Positions 1-8,650 are shown, counted from the stretch's first letter. The stretch: 11,201 nucleotides of DNA from Clavulina sp. PMI_390 (GCA_015039315.1 WIDE01000262.1:1-11201); one strand, 5' to 3'. The notes: a model not told the origin generated them from the letters alone. Made by a program: numbers and translations.

Positions 1-338
1 CAAGGTGCGGGATAGAGCGACGCCGCACGGATGAAATAGTGGCCAGGTCATCGGTCGGGGTCGAGGCGATTCTTGGCAAGAAACAGCTTGGAGAGCGACG
101 GAGAGGGTGCAATTGTAGGATGGAAGGGTCCAGGTGGCAGTGCCAGGGTCTGAAGATCGAAGATTGACGATCGCTCCACAGGTTTCAGCATAAGCGAGTG
201 GAGTGTTCGTTGTTCATTGGTGGGGTTCCAGCTCGAACTGGCGACGTTCGGGGCTTCATCGCACGCATTAGGAAATATTTTGCCCCGATTCTAGGTAATA
301 TAACCTGAAAACATCCTTCACATTGAGACACTGCTATT
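1..338. other. Left edge and upstream flank of the Nxt1-like gene
   Basis: No gene can be established here. The segment is GC-rich towards its left end, where all three minus-strand frames stay open for tens of codons. One of them begins with an ATG at 191-189 and reads 47 codons to a TGA at 50-48. This could be the 5' end of a divergent gene that runs off the left edge, but no splice donor rescues the frame and I recognise no domain. The part nearest 338 should hold the promoter and 5' leader of the gene that starts at 339. A TGA lies in frame five codons before that ATG, which supports the chosen start. Confidence 0.4.
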
Positions 339-1021
339 ATGGAACAAGTCGCTGCTGACGTGCGCCACTTCTCACAACTAGATCACGCGCTCCTATTGCT
401 GAGACTTATCCTATGCGCAGCTCATCAAGAAATATTATTCAGTCCTAGACTCCTCAAAACGCAACGGCCTGGACACTTATTATGTACGTTTCTTTTACCG
501 CCCACGTAACATCCTTTGATGTTGAACGTTCTGCACTCTAGGATGCTAATGCTGTGATGTTTTGGAATAATAACTTCTTCCCTGGCCGTTTCCCGGATTC
601 CTCACGGTTCGTAACATCTTCACAAGCCTTCATATCTGTTCTGGAATTGGTCGAAACCACCTTCATTTTCTTAGAGCTTGCCATCCATGAAGCACAAGGT
701 TGACTCAATCAAGGCCAATTTAGAGGATAATCTCGTCAAGGTCGAAGCAAAGGGAATTCTGGATGTGAGTTGTCTCCAGCCTGCCTCCACACTTAAGTAG
801 TCTTCTGATAAATGAGATGTTGGAATATAGCTCGACGGTCAAGGAACTCCGTTCAAAGAGACGTTCAATCTACGCCCAGTGGTTTCCGACCTCGGCTTTT
901 TGATGTACGTGCCTCTGCCTTGTGTCCTCGATGCTTGTTCAATAAATGCTAATATTTATATTTCTTTTTTTCTGGCATTATATTAAACAGCTTGGAGCAA
1001 CGGTTCAACTTTGGTAACTGA
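339..1021 (+). CDS. NTF2-related export protein (Nxt1/p15-like), six exons
   Basis: The spliced product is 115 residues and has the NTF2 fold of the small mRNA-export subunit p15/Nxt1. That protein pairs with Mex67/NXF1 to carry mRNP through nuclear pores. Exons are 339-359, 421-483, 542-610, 675-764, 831-904 and 991-1021. The five introns are 61, 58, 64, 66 and 86 nt, and all are GT-AG. The reading frame stays intact across all of them and ends in TGA at 1019-1021. Visible family features are the N-terminal helix (LIKKYYSVLDSS, residues 8-19), the strand with a tryptophan (AVMFWNNN, 32-39) that matches the WNGN-type strand of p15 better than NTF2 proper, the LPSMKHKVDS segment (53-62), the FKETFNLRP strand (about 89-97) and the closing strand FLILEQRFNFGN. 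The donor of intron 1 (gtgcgc) is weak. The helix at the exon 3/4 junction is a little short, so that junction is the least certain. NTF2 itself is the main alternative. Confidence 0.8.
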
Positions 1022-1579
1022 TGTACAAACGCGTGCTGGCGCCGCTTGCTCTCAGCTGAGCGTAATGATAAGATGTATACGTTGCCTCCCTTGCAGATTG
1101 ATGATACAATCCAATGAATCAACCTCAAATGGTCATCAAATAGACTAGCCGGTAGTAGCGATGAAAGATAACGTGAGATTGCGGTTATTCTTATCGGAAC
1201 CTGAAACATCTTTGGGCGTGTGATGTGGGGCATACAGTAGGAAACTACCAGTGGAGAAGACCACGACAATTGAATAGGCTGTACTAGCGAGAGTATCTCA
1301 TCCAAGCTTAATGCTGTCACTGATCACTATCGGGAGTGAGAGAAAATGTGCGCACGTAAACCGTGACTGATACAAGAGGTTGATCACCGTTGATTGGGGT
1401 TTTGCATATTGTGCTCATTGTTCCTTTGCGCTTTAAACAAATGGGCGCATCTAACTACGCAAGAAGATATGTATATAATACACGGATTGCTTGGGTTGGC
1501 AAGGTGGCTGCCTGGTTATAATTAGATATTCGTAAACTGAGCTACCTCGCGAGAACGTTCAGATCAGAGTTCGTTAGTC
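1022..1579. other. Intergenic region with no recognised gene
   Basis: This holds the 3' flank of the Nxt1-like gene and the putative promoter of the candidate gene at 1580. A minus-strand open frame at 949-1320 overlaps the last intron and exon of the Nxt1-like gene and has no family features, so I treat it as chance. A TATA-like stretch lies at about 1471-1477, roughly 105 nt before the ATG at 1580. Confidence 0.5.
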
Positions 1580-2184
1580 ATGAGAACTACTAGGTTATTC
1601 GGTTCAAGTTTCCTCTCAGGGTACAAAGATGCGATCTCAACGATTCCCATCACCTCCAGCCGTCTCAAGGTATGTCAATCGCGAAACAACCTCAGCCCAC
1701 CATTAGCGGCGCTCAAAACATACTGATTGTTCGTCTAGATAAGACCTAAGATCAATTCTGGATGTGAGCGCGCTGGCCATGAATAAGGCTCTGCGAGTCA
1801 GAGTACATTGGTTGGTAATTCTGCTTTGCTGATCAACATCAGCAGCACAGCAATATATACCGACGCAGTACCTCTCGCTGACGGCCCGCGTTCCTTTCGC
1901 TTTTGGTCTCTTCACTTCAGTGCGGTCAGAACAACAAGTTAGACTGTAAGTAGCAATATCGTCGCCGTGAAATCATGCCCAATTCACTTAGTACTCAGCC
2001 ACGGAGTTCGGAATATTATCGTTCATTCTTCTGGCTGAGATATACATGGCGAAGGCATAAGCTATCGATGGAGTTGTTACAAAACAGTGGGGTAATCACG
2101 ACGATAAGTCGGGATTTTTACGAGCAAGATGTGGAATATTTTGAGCAACCTGGCTCAGTGCACGGCCTCAGAAGTCGTCCTTGA
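1580..2184 (+). CDS. Hypothetical small protein, tentative four-exon gene
   Basis: I do not recognise this protein. The model is a 135-residue product from exons 1580-1669, 1739-1763, 1846-1945 and 1992-2184. Support comes from splice signals. Donor gtatgt at 1670 pairs with acceptor tag at 1738 behind a tactgat branch-like site. Donor gtgagc at 1764 pairs with a tandem acceptor (ending 1842 or 1845) behind tgctgat. Donor gtaagt at 1946 is a perfect match. Frames agree across all junctions. The N-terminus (MRTTRLFGSSFLSGYK) is basic and hydroxyl-rich, as in mitochondrial presequences, but that is only suggestive. The last intron would be just 46 nt. An alternative acceptor ending at 1998 gives a 53-nt intron and an early stop near 2039. 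With the longer ending, the last 30 nt overlap the 3' end of the convergent hydrolase-like gene. The region could also be non-coding. Confidence 0.3.
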
Positions 2185-3751
2185 CACAATGCCAAAGGTG
2201 TCGCGGGGTTGTTCGACTTTTGGTGGTAGCCACTCCTCGTCATAGCGCTCAGAGTACTTACGCACATGATAGCCTGATGGGACGATGGGTGTCTTATGTT
2301 CGAGCGCAAGAGAGGGGAGGAGGCTAGTAGGCGATAACGTTATGAGCAATTGTCAGTCACCGAGGGAATAATCGTCGCTTATGGAAGGTCGCGTAACTCA
2401 CAGAGTCTTGATTTCCTTGGCTGCCTCAGCTGTCATCCGTGAGTAGCTCCACATCGCCATAGGATCTTTCTGTGTTATAGAAGGATCGTTCTCGAAGTCG
2501 GCTACTATTGACAGCGCTTTACGCAGAGCGGTCTTGTCGACAGTGCAAACGCTGGCAGGGTCGAAGGATTGGTCGGCGAGGAATGAAGCGTAGCGACTGT
2601 TGACTTCGGGGGCCCATCGCTCAGAAACGCTGAACACTAATGAGGCGCCAGGGATACGCTCCAAGCGAGGATTCGAGTTGACGAAGAATGTGGCGTGCTG
2701 TTCAGCAGCGGCCATCATTGGGATCGAAGAGTCGGTGCCCTGATATGCACAAGGGCGAGGAGAGTCAGAAATGAAGCAATGATAGTCATGGTATATTAAT
2801 AGACGAACCTGCATGAGAAGGACGGGCTGCTTGATGAGTGCGAACTGCTCGCGCGTCGGAGAACGACGATATCGCGCAGCGATCGTAGCAGCGAGAAGAG
2901 CGTTGGACGCATCCCCTGGCCCATGGTAGAGTCGCAGATGCTCCATGAAACGGTCCATCTCATCTTCGGAAAGGATATTGTAATCCTACGAGCATCGTCG
3001 TCAGAAAAAAGGGAAAGTGTTTATATAGTTGTATGATGAGGAGACGCACCCGCCCAGTGAAGAAGTAAAGCCACCCAAGGCTACTTTGAGCTTCCTCGAG
3101 GCTCTCGAGGTCTTCTGAAGCGGCCCAAGCGAGTGCTGCTTCCAAATATGCTTCGTGGAACCACGATTCGCTGGAAGATGAACGGGGCCGTGAGTTACTC
3201 AACTTCGAGAACCAGTGAGTGAGGAAAGAGGGCAGGGCTTACTCTACAGGGGGGAAGACTCCAATGAGAGTAATTGAGAGGCATTGTCGGGGAAATAGGA
3301 TCGCGAACTTCTTCGACATGTCGCACGCCACAGTCTGCTCAGCGAAGATATGGAACGGAGGGAGGTCGAGAGCTTGGGCGAACAGCGCAAGCATCCCTGC
3401 CTCAGCCCACGTATCGTGCTTCAACGGATATTCATGAGCGAGGTAGTTGGGGCAACTCGAGCGACGAGCGTTCGGCCCGTCGATCGCGATCATGTAGCAC
3501 GTTTCATTGAGTGTGGGGTCTGAGAGCTGAGGTTCGCGCCAGTCGGAAGAGAGTAAAGCTGGGTGGAGAAAGACGACCAAGGGTTTGGGGTCGGAGCGCA
3601 GGAGGCGCAAGTTGTCTCCGGGAATGTTGCCTGTGCACAGGGTCAAAGGGTCAGTGGAGATCTGGACAGGGCTCGGCGCGAGCAGGACAGGAGATACGCA
3701 ACTTGTCCAGTACAATTGGACCTCAGATTGGGTCAAGTTGACGTAGGGCAT
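2155..3751 (-). CDS. Fungal alpha/beta-hydrolase-fold protein, five exons, atypical active site
   Basis: The spliced product is 437 residues, from exons 3751-3243, 3170-3050, 2985-2809, 2739-2402 and 2323-2155. Introns of 72, 64, 69 and 78 nt use donors gtaagc, gtgcgt, gttcgt and gtgagt. Fold landmarks are FLHPALLSSDW (61-71), in the place of the first strand and oxyanion loop, the following strand MIAID (87-91), HDTWAEA (112-118) before the elbow helix, FHIFAEQT (133-140) at the elbow, FAILFP (149-154) and ITLIGVFPP (160-168). A cap follows (SEDLESLEEA), then the core strand IKQPVLLMQGTD (about 261-272). The pattern resembles a family of mushroom proteins annotated as alpha/beta-hydrolase. 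The expected GxSxG elbow is absent, with AEQTVA in its place. I also see no catalytic histidine after the late strand. A pseudo-enzyme or a different chemistry is possible, and the substrate is unknown. The start is the first ATG after a CT-rich leader (ctacaaaATG). Confidence 0.8.
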
Positions 3752-4456
3752 TTTGTAGTAGATGATGATGAGGTGGAGGTGTGGGTCAAGGTGGAGGGAA
3801 AAGAGGGGAGAGAGTGATGTGTCGGTAAACGTCGGCGGTGGGGAATTCCATGCTTTTTAAAGGGCGCGGGATCCAGGCCGTGGAAAGACCGCTCTAAGTC
3901 AAGGATCGTCCTCTTGAAGGACAGCTGTCATTCATGACAATCTATCGCGAAGAGCAAGTACTTCGTATATAGGGGTCGGTTACCATGCCGAAGCATGGCA
4001 TCGAATAGGGTGAATCATCTGTTGCCTTCGTTTAGTATTTCTGTGAACCCTATCCCCGTAAGGTTATATTGAGCAGCAGCTTTTCATTGTTAAAGGGGTG
4101 TCCGACAACGGAATAAGGCCCAGATGCAGTTCGCGATTACCCTGACCGCAATCAATCAGCAAAACTCGACGACCGAGCAACGAGCAGAAGGATGTGTGCC
4201 GATCCTCGGCACCACGTTCTCATTAGAAGAAATCATCTCCGATTTTGTTTAGACTGCCCTTTGATGGGTTGGTGGAGATCGGAGTCTTTGCCCGCCTGTG
4301 CAGTTCAGCTATTTCAGCCGATGAAGTCGGATGGGGCCTAGGTCAAACGAAGGTGGCGCTGAATCGGGACTCTCGGAATCTCCGCCCGTAGGACTCATTA
4401 GCTGGTTATCACTTATTCGCCTCGAAGTCACAACCACTTAAGAAAAAGCTCGTTCA
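3752..4456. other. Intergenic: promoter of the hydrolase-like gene, then no recognised gene
   Basis: The hydrolase-like gene reads leftward from 3751, so the right side of that ATG is its promoter. It contains a pyrimidine-rich leader on the minus strand, a TATA-like element at 3854-3861 and a second TATATA-like stretch near 3965. From about 3980 to 4456 no frame on either strand resembles a protein I know. A small hairpin-forming inverted repeat lies at 3983-3998. Confidence 0.5.
3854..3861 (-). promoter_or_regulatory. TATA-like element upstream of the hydrolase-like gene
   Basis: On the minus strand this reads TTTAAAAA, about 105 nt before the ATG at 3751. It is followed by a long CT-rich leader typical of fungal core promoters. 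The assignment rests on position and composition only. Confidence 0.35.
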
Positions 4457-4606
4457 TTACATGGCGTGGAGGCTAGGTGCATATCGCGTCATACGGTGCC
4501 GAATGGCAAACGCCACAGTCGTCTCAGGAGTCAGAACGGAGACAGAGAACATCAGAGGGTAGATCACCCCTTTGAGCGACCATTCCATGTTGGTAGGATC
4601 AACATC
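4457..4606 (-). pseudogene. Fragment resembling a fungal multi-pass membrane protein
   Basis: Read leftward after a plausible acceptor (ctgac, then ttgacag, ending at 4607), this segment encodes about 49 residues and stops at TAA 4459-4457. It contains a hydrophobic stretch (GVIYPLMFSVSVLTPET) followed by TVAFAIRHRM. A hydrophobic helix ending in [LI]xPE and then [FW]A[IV]R[QH] is a pattern I associate with a large uncharacterised membrane protein family of mushroom-forming fungi. The rest of such a protein (about 400 residues) is not seen. Upstream, at about 4700-4611, a different frame carries a hydrophobic stretch (LLCGVVLMVVFTSSGI) that would join with a one-base shift. Downstream, a gtaatg at 4460-4455 could be a donor, but no convincing next exon follows. 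It may be a decayed relic, a last exon of something else, or chance. Confidence 0.3.
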
Positions 4607-4699
4607 GCTGTCAAACGGCAGTCAGGGAAGGGGTATTGATGCCGGAGCTGGTGAACACCACCATCAACACAACACCACAAAGCAAGCGCCCTTGTGGCA

Positions 4700-4720
4700 G
4701 TGAGATGATATCATTCTCAC
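4700..4720. repeat. Near-perfect inverted repeat in the Bsd2 3' flank
   Basis: The arms gtgaga (4700-4705) and tctcac (4715-4720) flank the palindrome tgatatca (4706-4713) plus one extra base. The whole 21-nt element is almost self-complementary. It lies about 240 nt past the Bsd2-like stop codon, so it could form a hairpin in the transcript or bind a dimeric protein in DNA. Its role is unknown. Confidence 0.6.
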
Positions 4721-4737
4721 CCAACGATCTCGGGAGA

Positions 4738-4756
4738 ATAGTATTCGAAATACTAT
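4738..4756. repeat. Perfect 8-bp inverted repeat with 3-nt loop
   Basis: The arms atagtatt (4738-4745) and aatactat (4749-4756) are exact reverse complements around cga. The element starts 18 nt after the neighbouring inverted repeat, so the two would form paired hairpins in the putative 3' UTR of the Bsd2-like gene. Its role is unknown. Confidence 0.7.
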
Positions 4757-4961
4757 GGAAACACAAAGGCGAATCGCAACGAGGTGCACGAATGAACGTG
4801 TATGTACATGTAGATACTAAAGAAGTGTCCAGCAGAATGAGTGAGAGAGTCAGCAAAGAGCAGCAGCGAAACAAGACGACACTGTGCACGCTGCAAAAAG
4901 GTGCCAACAACTGATATACGAAAAAAATACAATAAAATCGTCTCAATCCACGAGTCCAGAG

Positions 4962-6797
4962 CTAAATCCTGCTGAATAATCGGCGAGTCCCTCTCCGCGT
5001 ACTACGCTCCTCCGTCCCCGGGGCGGTCTCACTATTAGCCTCCTCTGAGGCTCGCGCCTGAGACGCCGCGGCGAGCGCGCCGGCAAGGCCTATGAGCCCT
5101 CCATCTCCCCGAGGCCGTCCAGCGTTCCCAGGATGGACTGTCGTCTCCCGAGAAACAAGTATCGAAGGCTGGGAAGCGGGAGCGACACGGTTGGTGGGTG
5201 TTGGGGATGACATACTCTGGTCCCACTGGATCCCGAAGGCCTGCTCTAGGTTCCTCAGGACTTGAGCATTCCGCGCGAGATCCTCGGTGGTGGGTTCCGG
5301 AGCGGGATTGTTTTGAGCTGCCATGCTGCGCTGAACGCCTCGCTCCCAGCGCTTGACGCGCCAGAACCCAAGCATGGACGTGATGAGGAGGAACCAGCCG
5401 AGTGTCATGAGCATGAAGCTAAGCCAATCACCCGTGGTCAACGATGCTGCTGACATAGACTGAGCGGAATTAGGGAGTGTTGGCGTAGTCGGAGTACCCG
5501 AGGATTCGAGGGATGTGGTGAAGGGACCTTTGGGCCCTCCGACATTTGGTGGGGTTGACATGGTACCGTTGGAGTAGACGGAGATGGCTCGGCCGATGAG
5601 AGGGAATGCTCTCTTGGCAAGCCCAGTGATAATGCTTCTCCCAACAACACCGCCCGTCCCACTCCCCTCACCAGCGCCACCGTCGGATGGGAAAGTGGGA
5701 TCAGGCCATCCCCAGATCGACGGCGAATCATCTGCAATGGGTACTTGAGCATCTGCCGTACGCATGTAGAACCCGTACTGAATGAGCGTGATGCCAAGCC
5801 CCGCACGCGACCCGTACTTGCTGGCATGGGAGGTATGGAGAAGGTACGTGAGGAGGAAGCCGACAAACTGGAAGGAGACGGAGACAAGGAGGTTCCACAA
5901 AAAGGCAAAGACGCTGCCCACGGGAAGATTTTCAATGACCATATCGCCGTCGAAAGGACCAAGCGGCGCCAGAATCGTGTTTTCCCAATATGGTGGTACC
6001 GAGTCAGCTTGCGCGGCTTGATAAGTCTATTGGACGGGGAGTAAAAATCAAACGCAGAGGAAGTTTGATAAGATGTTGTTTGTCAAAATGAAAAAGTTTG
6101 TTGATGAGCGCATGAGTTGGCTTCTTCGACTTACGGGAGGAGCGTCCTTTTGAGCGTCTTCTGGAATCATATACGGACCATTAGGGTCGTGGTTGTCTGC
6201 CGGTCCTGCGGGCACGGAGGGTCCTGTAGGCTTGGCTACGACGTTTCCGAACACGCCGTCGTTGCCCAGGCCACCTCCTCGTCTGTCGCGAGAGTAGTGG
6301 GTAGGCAGGATGGCACCAACGGCTCGCCGCAGCAGGCTTGGTGTGGCGGGTGGCACCACTGGAGGTGATGATGGCAAAAGGCCGTTCGAGTTCCCATAGG
6401 CATTAGGAAGGGCGAGTTGTGACGGCCGCGGGGGAGAGCCCGGGGGCGGTAGCATGGCGTAATCGTACTCAAAGTCGTACGTGCCGGGCTGTGAGACTGA
6501 ACGAGAGGAAGCATGGCGAATGAGAGGAGCAGTGGTGGTAGAGATTGGCGAATTATTATTATGATTATTTAGGCTACTGGGTTGGTGGAGATCGTCGGTG
6601 GAGGTGGATGTGAGTGGGTCCCAGGATTGGTTTTGGCGCTGCGAGGACGAGAGCAACGGGCGCGATGACTGATTCAGGTGGTTGTCGTCGTCGTCTACGA
6701 CATCTTCGTCATCGTCGCCACCGTCAAAGGCAGCGTACATCTCCTCCTCTGCAGTTTCCTGTGGTACCTGGGCATAGTGCGAGCGCGACGACGGCAT
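4962..6797 (-). CDS. Bsd2/Ndfip-type adaptor of the Rsp5/Nedd4 ubiquitin ligase, two exons
   Basis: Known Bsd2/Ndfip proteins sit in Golgi and endosome membranes. They recruit the WW domains of the HECT ligase Rsp5/Nedd4 through PPxY motifs, to ubiquitinate cargo such as Nramp-type metal transporters. Exons are 6797-6135 and 6026-4962, giving 575 residues. The 108-nt intron has a perfect gtaagt donor and a tag acceptor. Features in order: an acidic run (about 25-38), a long polar Ser/Asn/Pro region, the family block GNDGVFGNVVAKP (178-190), PPTY (220-223), VPPYWENT (about 230-237), a first membrane segment (about 257-284), the block GSRAGLGITLIQYGFYMR (293-310) containing the second, and a third (about 423-443) followed by GFWRVKRWERG. 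A polar C-tail then ends in RRLFSRI. The start is the first true ATG; the frame extends to 6827 only through a TTG. It shares its upstream region with the divergent paralogue array. Confidence 0.9.
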
Positions 6798-7437
6798 CGC
6801 TCTGGTTGATGATGATGAGAGGGGCAAGACCCGAAACCAGCAAGCGTCGTTATGTCAGCAGGCTTATCAAATAAACACCCCACAACTCAGCCCCATCATT
6901 CGTTTTTCTCTCTTATTTCTCCGAGGATACTCGAACTGTCTTGCTGAACAATTTACATAAATAATATCCTTCCGGTGTCTGGATAAAGAGCTAGCCGTTC
7001 GCTCATCACTTGAGGCCTGCCGCTGAGATGCCGGACTCGTTGGCCCTAGCCGGATGGAGTTTATTGAATCGACGAAAAGCAGCAGCAGTAGCAATACGGC
7101 ACTAACATCATCAGGGCGTTAATATGAAGTCGGCGTTCTGGCTCGACCTAGGATCCCCTGGTGATAGTGCCTAAGACTATCATGACCTCGCCAACCCATT
7201 CCCAGCAGGAAAATCACTCCAAAAAGCTGCCTGGTAACTCGCCTCCATGTCAAAAGACCCGTCTGTCTACAACAGAAACGAGCCTGATTGAACACTGATG
7301 TCCACTGAAACTATTCCAGCCTGGCGTAGCTCATGGGCCCCTGCTCGTGGCCTGCTCACCAATTTGATTTGTTGCGAAATCACATGGACAAGGCAGTACC
7401 CCCCCATGTCACCTCCTGGCCTCGACAAGAGTCCACG
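6798..7437. other. Shared divergent promoter region
   Basis: About 640 nt separate the leftward Bsd2-like ATG and the rightward ATG of array copy 1. On the minus strand, just above the Bsd2-like ATG, the leader is CT-rich and contains a ctcatcatcatc run. Open frames here (for example minus 6867-7094) show no domain. I see no clear TATA box for copy 1. An upstream ATG at about 7299 on the plus strand opens a 67-codon frame that could act as an upstream ORF. Confidence 0.5.
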
Positions 7438-8337
7438 ATGTTCAGGTGGTTGTTTGGTACGTTGCTCACTAGGTCCACTTCCTTATTCATATTTTTATTG
7501 ATTAATTGTGTTACCTGTAGGCATTGACAGTGATAAGCATGACTATCGTGAGTCTTCAATAAATAGTGGAATGGAGCCGTGGCACTAAACTGTTTACCCA
7601 CCGTCCCAACAGTATACTATCAGATATTCTTGGCACAACGGCCTATCCCGTCGTATCGTCGTTTCACCTGTCGTCATCCCAACGAAACCAAGGAAGCCTC
7701 AACCGGGAGGATTCTCCGACGCGACATCCCGGCTGTTCGGACAATCGGCAGCCTGGTAGACGCTGTTATGCGGATCGAACAATTCCCTTCAGAGAGCGTC
7801 CTTGAGGTGTATCTCCCTTACTCAAGCAATGTTCTACCTCAGGAAGACTGGCCACGTCTCCCTATCTCGAACATCCGCTCGATATATTGCACGCCAAAGT
7901 TTCCTATTCAGCTGATATTGCAAGATACAGCCACCCGTTTGCAGACACCCTGCATGGTGGACAGTAAGGGGATTGGCATACCATGGATGTTGGATCCCCA
8001 TCAGCGCCACCTGGTTTGGCCTACGTCGATACCACCAGGATGGCGAGTTGGACGATCAAGAGAATATCTCTCTCTCCATAGTTTGAAGGGTTTGGTTCTC
8101 AATGAAATAGCCATGGACGAAGAGCTGTGGATCAATCCTCTCGAAGGCCAGGATGTTTTGTTGCTGAAGCGCCCGCAGTACTTAGTCATATGTCCTCGCA
8201 CCAGAGATATTGGCTGTGGGTACTCAATCGCTGGAATGGTTTATTCATGGCGTACTCACGTGTTCTCGCACTTTAGATATCGACCTGCGTCAAGTCAGGT
8301 TAGACTAACATGTGCGTATGATGTGGTGCAACATTGA
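7438..8337 (+). CDS. Array copy 1: uncharacterised paralogue, three exons, intact
   Basis: Function unknown. Exons are 7438-7456, 7521-7547 and 7613-8337. Introns of 64 and 65 nt have gtacgt and gtgagt donors, and both interrupt codons at phase 1. The product is 256 residues. It opens MFRWLFGIDSDKHDY and continues LYYQIF, the anchor motif shared with copies 2 and 3. The core then has TGRILRRDIPAVRTIGSLVDAV..IEQF (from about 45), matching ..IGSVARLNIAPPQTVGSLQQCIAHLEGF in copy 3, and closes with PIQLILQDTATR (about 120-131). The remaining 125 residues have no counterpart in the other copies. A possible 57-nt stop-free intron at 8220-8276 (gtactc...tttag) would remove 19 residues. The pattern resembles a large uncharacterised family of mushroom-forming fungi; that is from memory and unverified. 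Confidence 0.7.
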
Positions 8338-8650
8338 GTTTTCGATCGTCTGATATCTGCGTTCACGGTATCTGAGCCAATCCTCCACTTGCTCGCACGA
8401 TTTATGACTCCGTTATTCTATCTGCAGTCCTTTGAAGCCACCTCGGTGCTGAGTTAGTCTGCTTGTACACATTTCTCCCATGCTCCTGACAGCATAAGTC
8501 ATGAGGTGAGGCGAACCGCCCGCGCCTGTCCCTCGCTCCACACATGTGATACGGAATGTTGCGTAGCTATAGGAAACTCTATAAATATCTCTCGCCCTCC
8601 GTCTCTCGTTGTCTCCACCACCACCTTACTCACTAGTGACGCGGTCCTGA
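8338..8650. other. Spacer between array copies 1 and 2
   Basis: No gene is seen. The right part is the promoter and leader of copy 2, with a TATA box at 8580-8587 and then a strongly CT-rich leader to the ATG at 8651. Confidence 0.5.
8580..8587 (+). promoter_or_regulatory. TATA box upstream of array copy 2
   Basis: The sequence tataaata lies 71 nt before the ATG at 8651 and is followed by a pyrimidine-rich leader. It is a textbook fungal TATA element in the right place, which suggests that copy 2 had, or still has, a working promoter. Confidence 0.55.

Larger units (their letters stand above)
4621..4961. other. 3' flank of the Bsd2-like gene
   Basis: This lies directly downstream of the Bsd2-like stop codon and probably includes its 3' UTR. 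A 111-codon minus-strand frame runs across it but shows no domain apart from the short hydrophobic stretch mentioned under the membrane fragment. It contains two closely spaced inverted repeats, listed separately. Confidence 0.45.

Noticed and set aside
48..191. Minus-strand ATG frame of 47 codons at the left edge
   Set aside because: It stops within the window, no donor rescues it, and the other two frames are equally open, so coding cannot be assigned.
949..1320. Minus-strand open frame of 123 codons
   Set aside because: It overlaps the last intron and exon of the Nxt1-like gene, has no domain features, and its composition looks like non-coding AT-rich sequence.
1590..1620. ggttcaagtt, considered as a tRNA B-box
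   Set aside because: No matching A-box or cloverleaf could be drawn, and it lies inside the first exon of the candidate small gene.
3203..3247. Alternative 45-nt intron (gtagag...cgaag) for the first hydrolase intron
   Set aside because: It keeps the frame but uses weak sites. The gtaagc donor at 3242 with the ttccag acceptor ending at 3171 gives VFPPVDESW, which fits the family spacing better.
3219..3817. Several plus-strand open frames across the hydrolase-like exon 1
   Set aside because: They are antisense shadows of a well-supported minus-strand exon.
6798..6827. Longer N-terminus for the Bsd2-like protein
   Set aside because: The extension begins with TTG, not ATG. The first ATG in the frame is at 6797-6795.
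6867..7094. Minus-strand open frame of 75 codons starting MLLLLLF
   Set aside because: It lies in the divergent promoter or 5' leader, lacks splice or domain support, and its leucine run comes from a CAG/CAA-like repeat.
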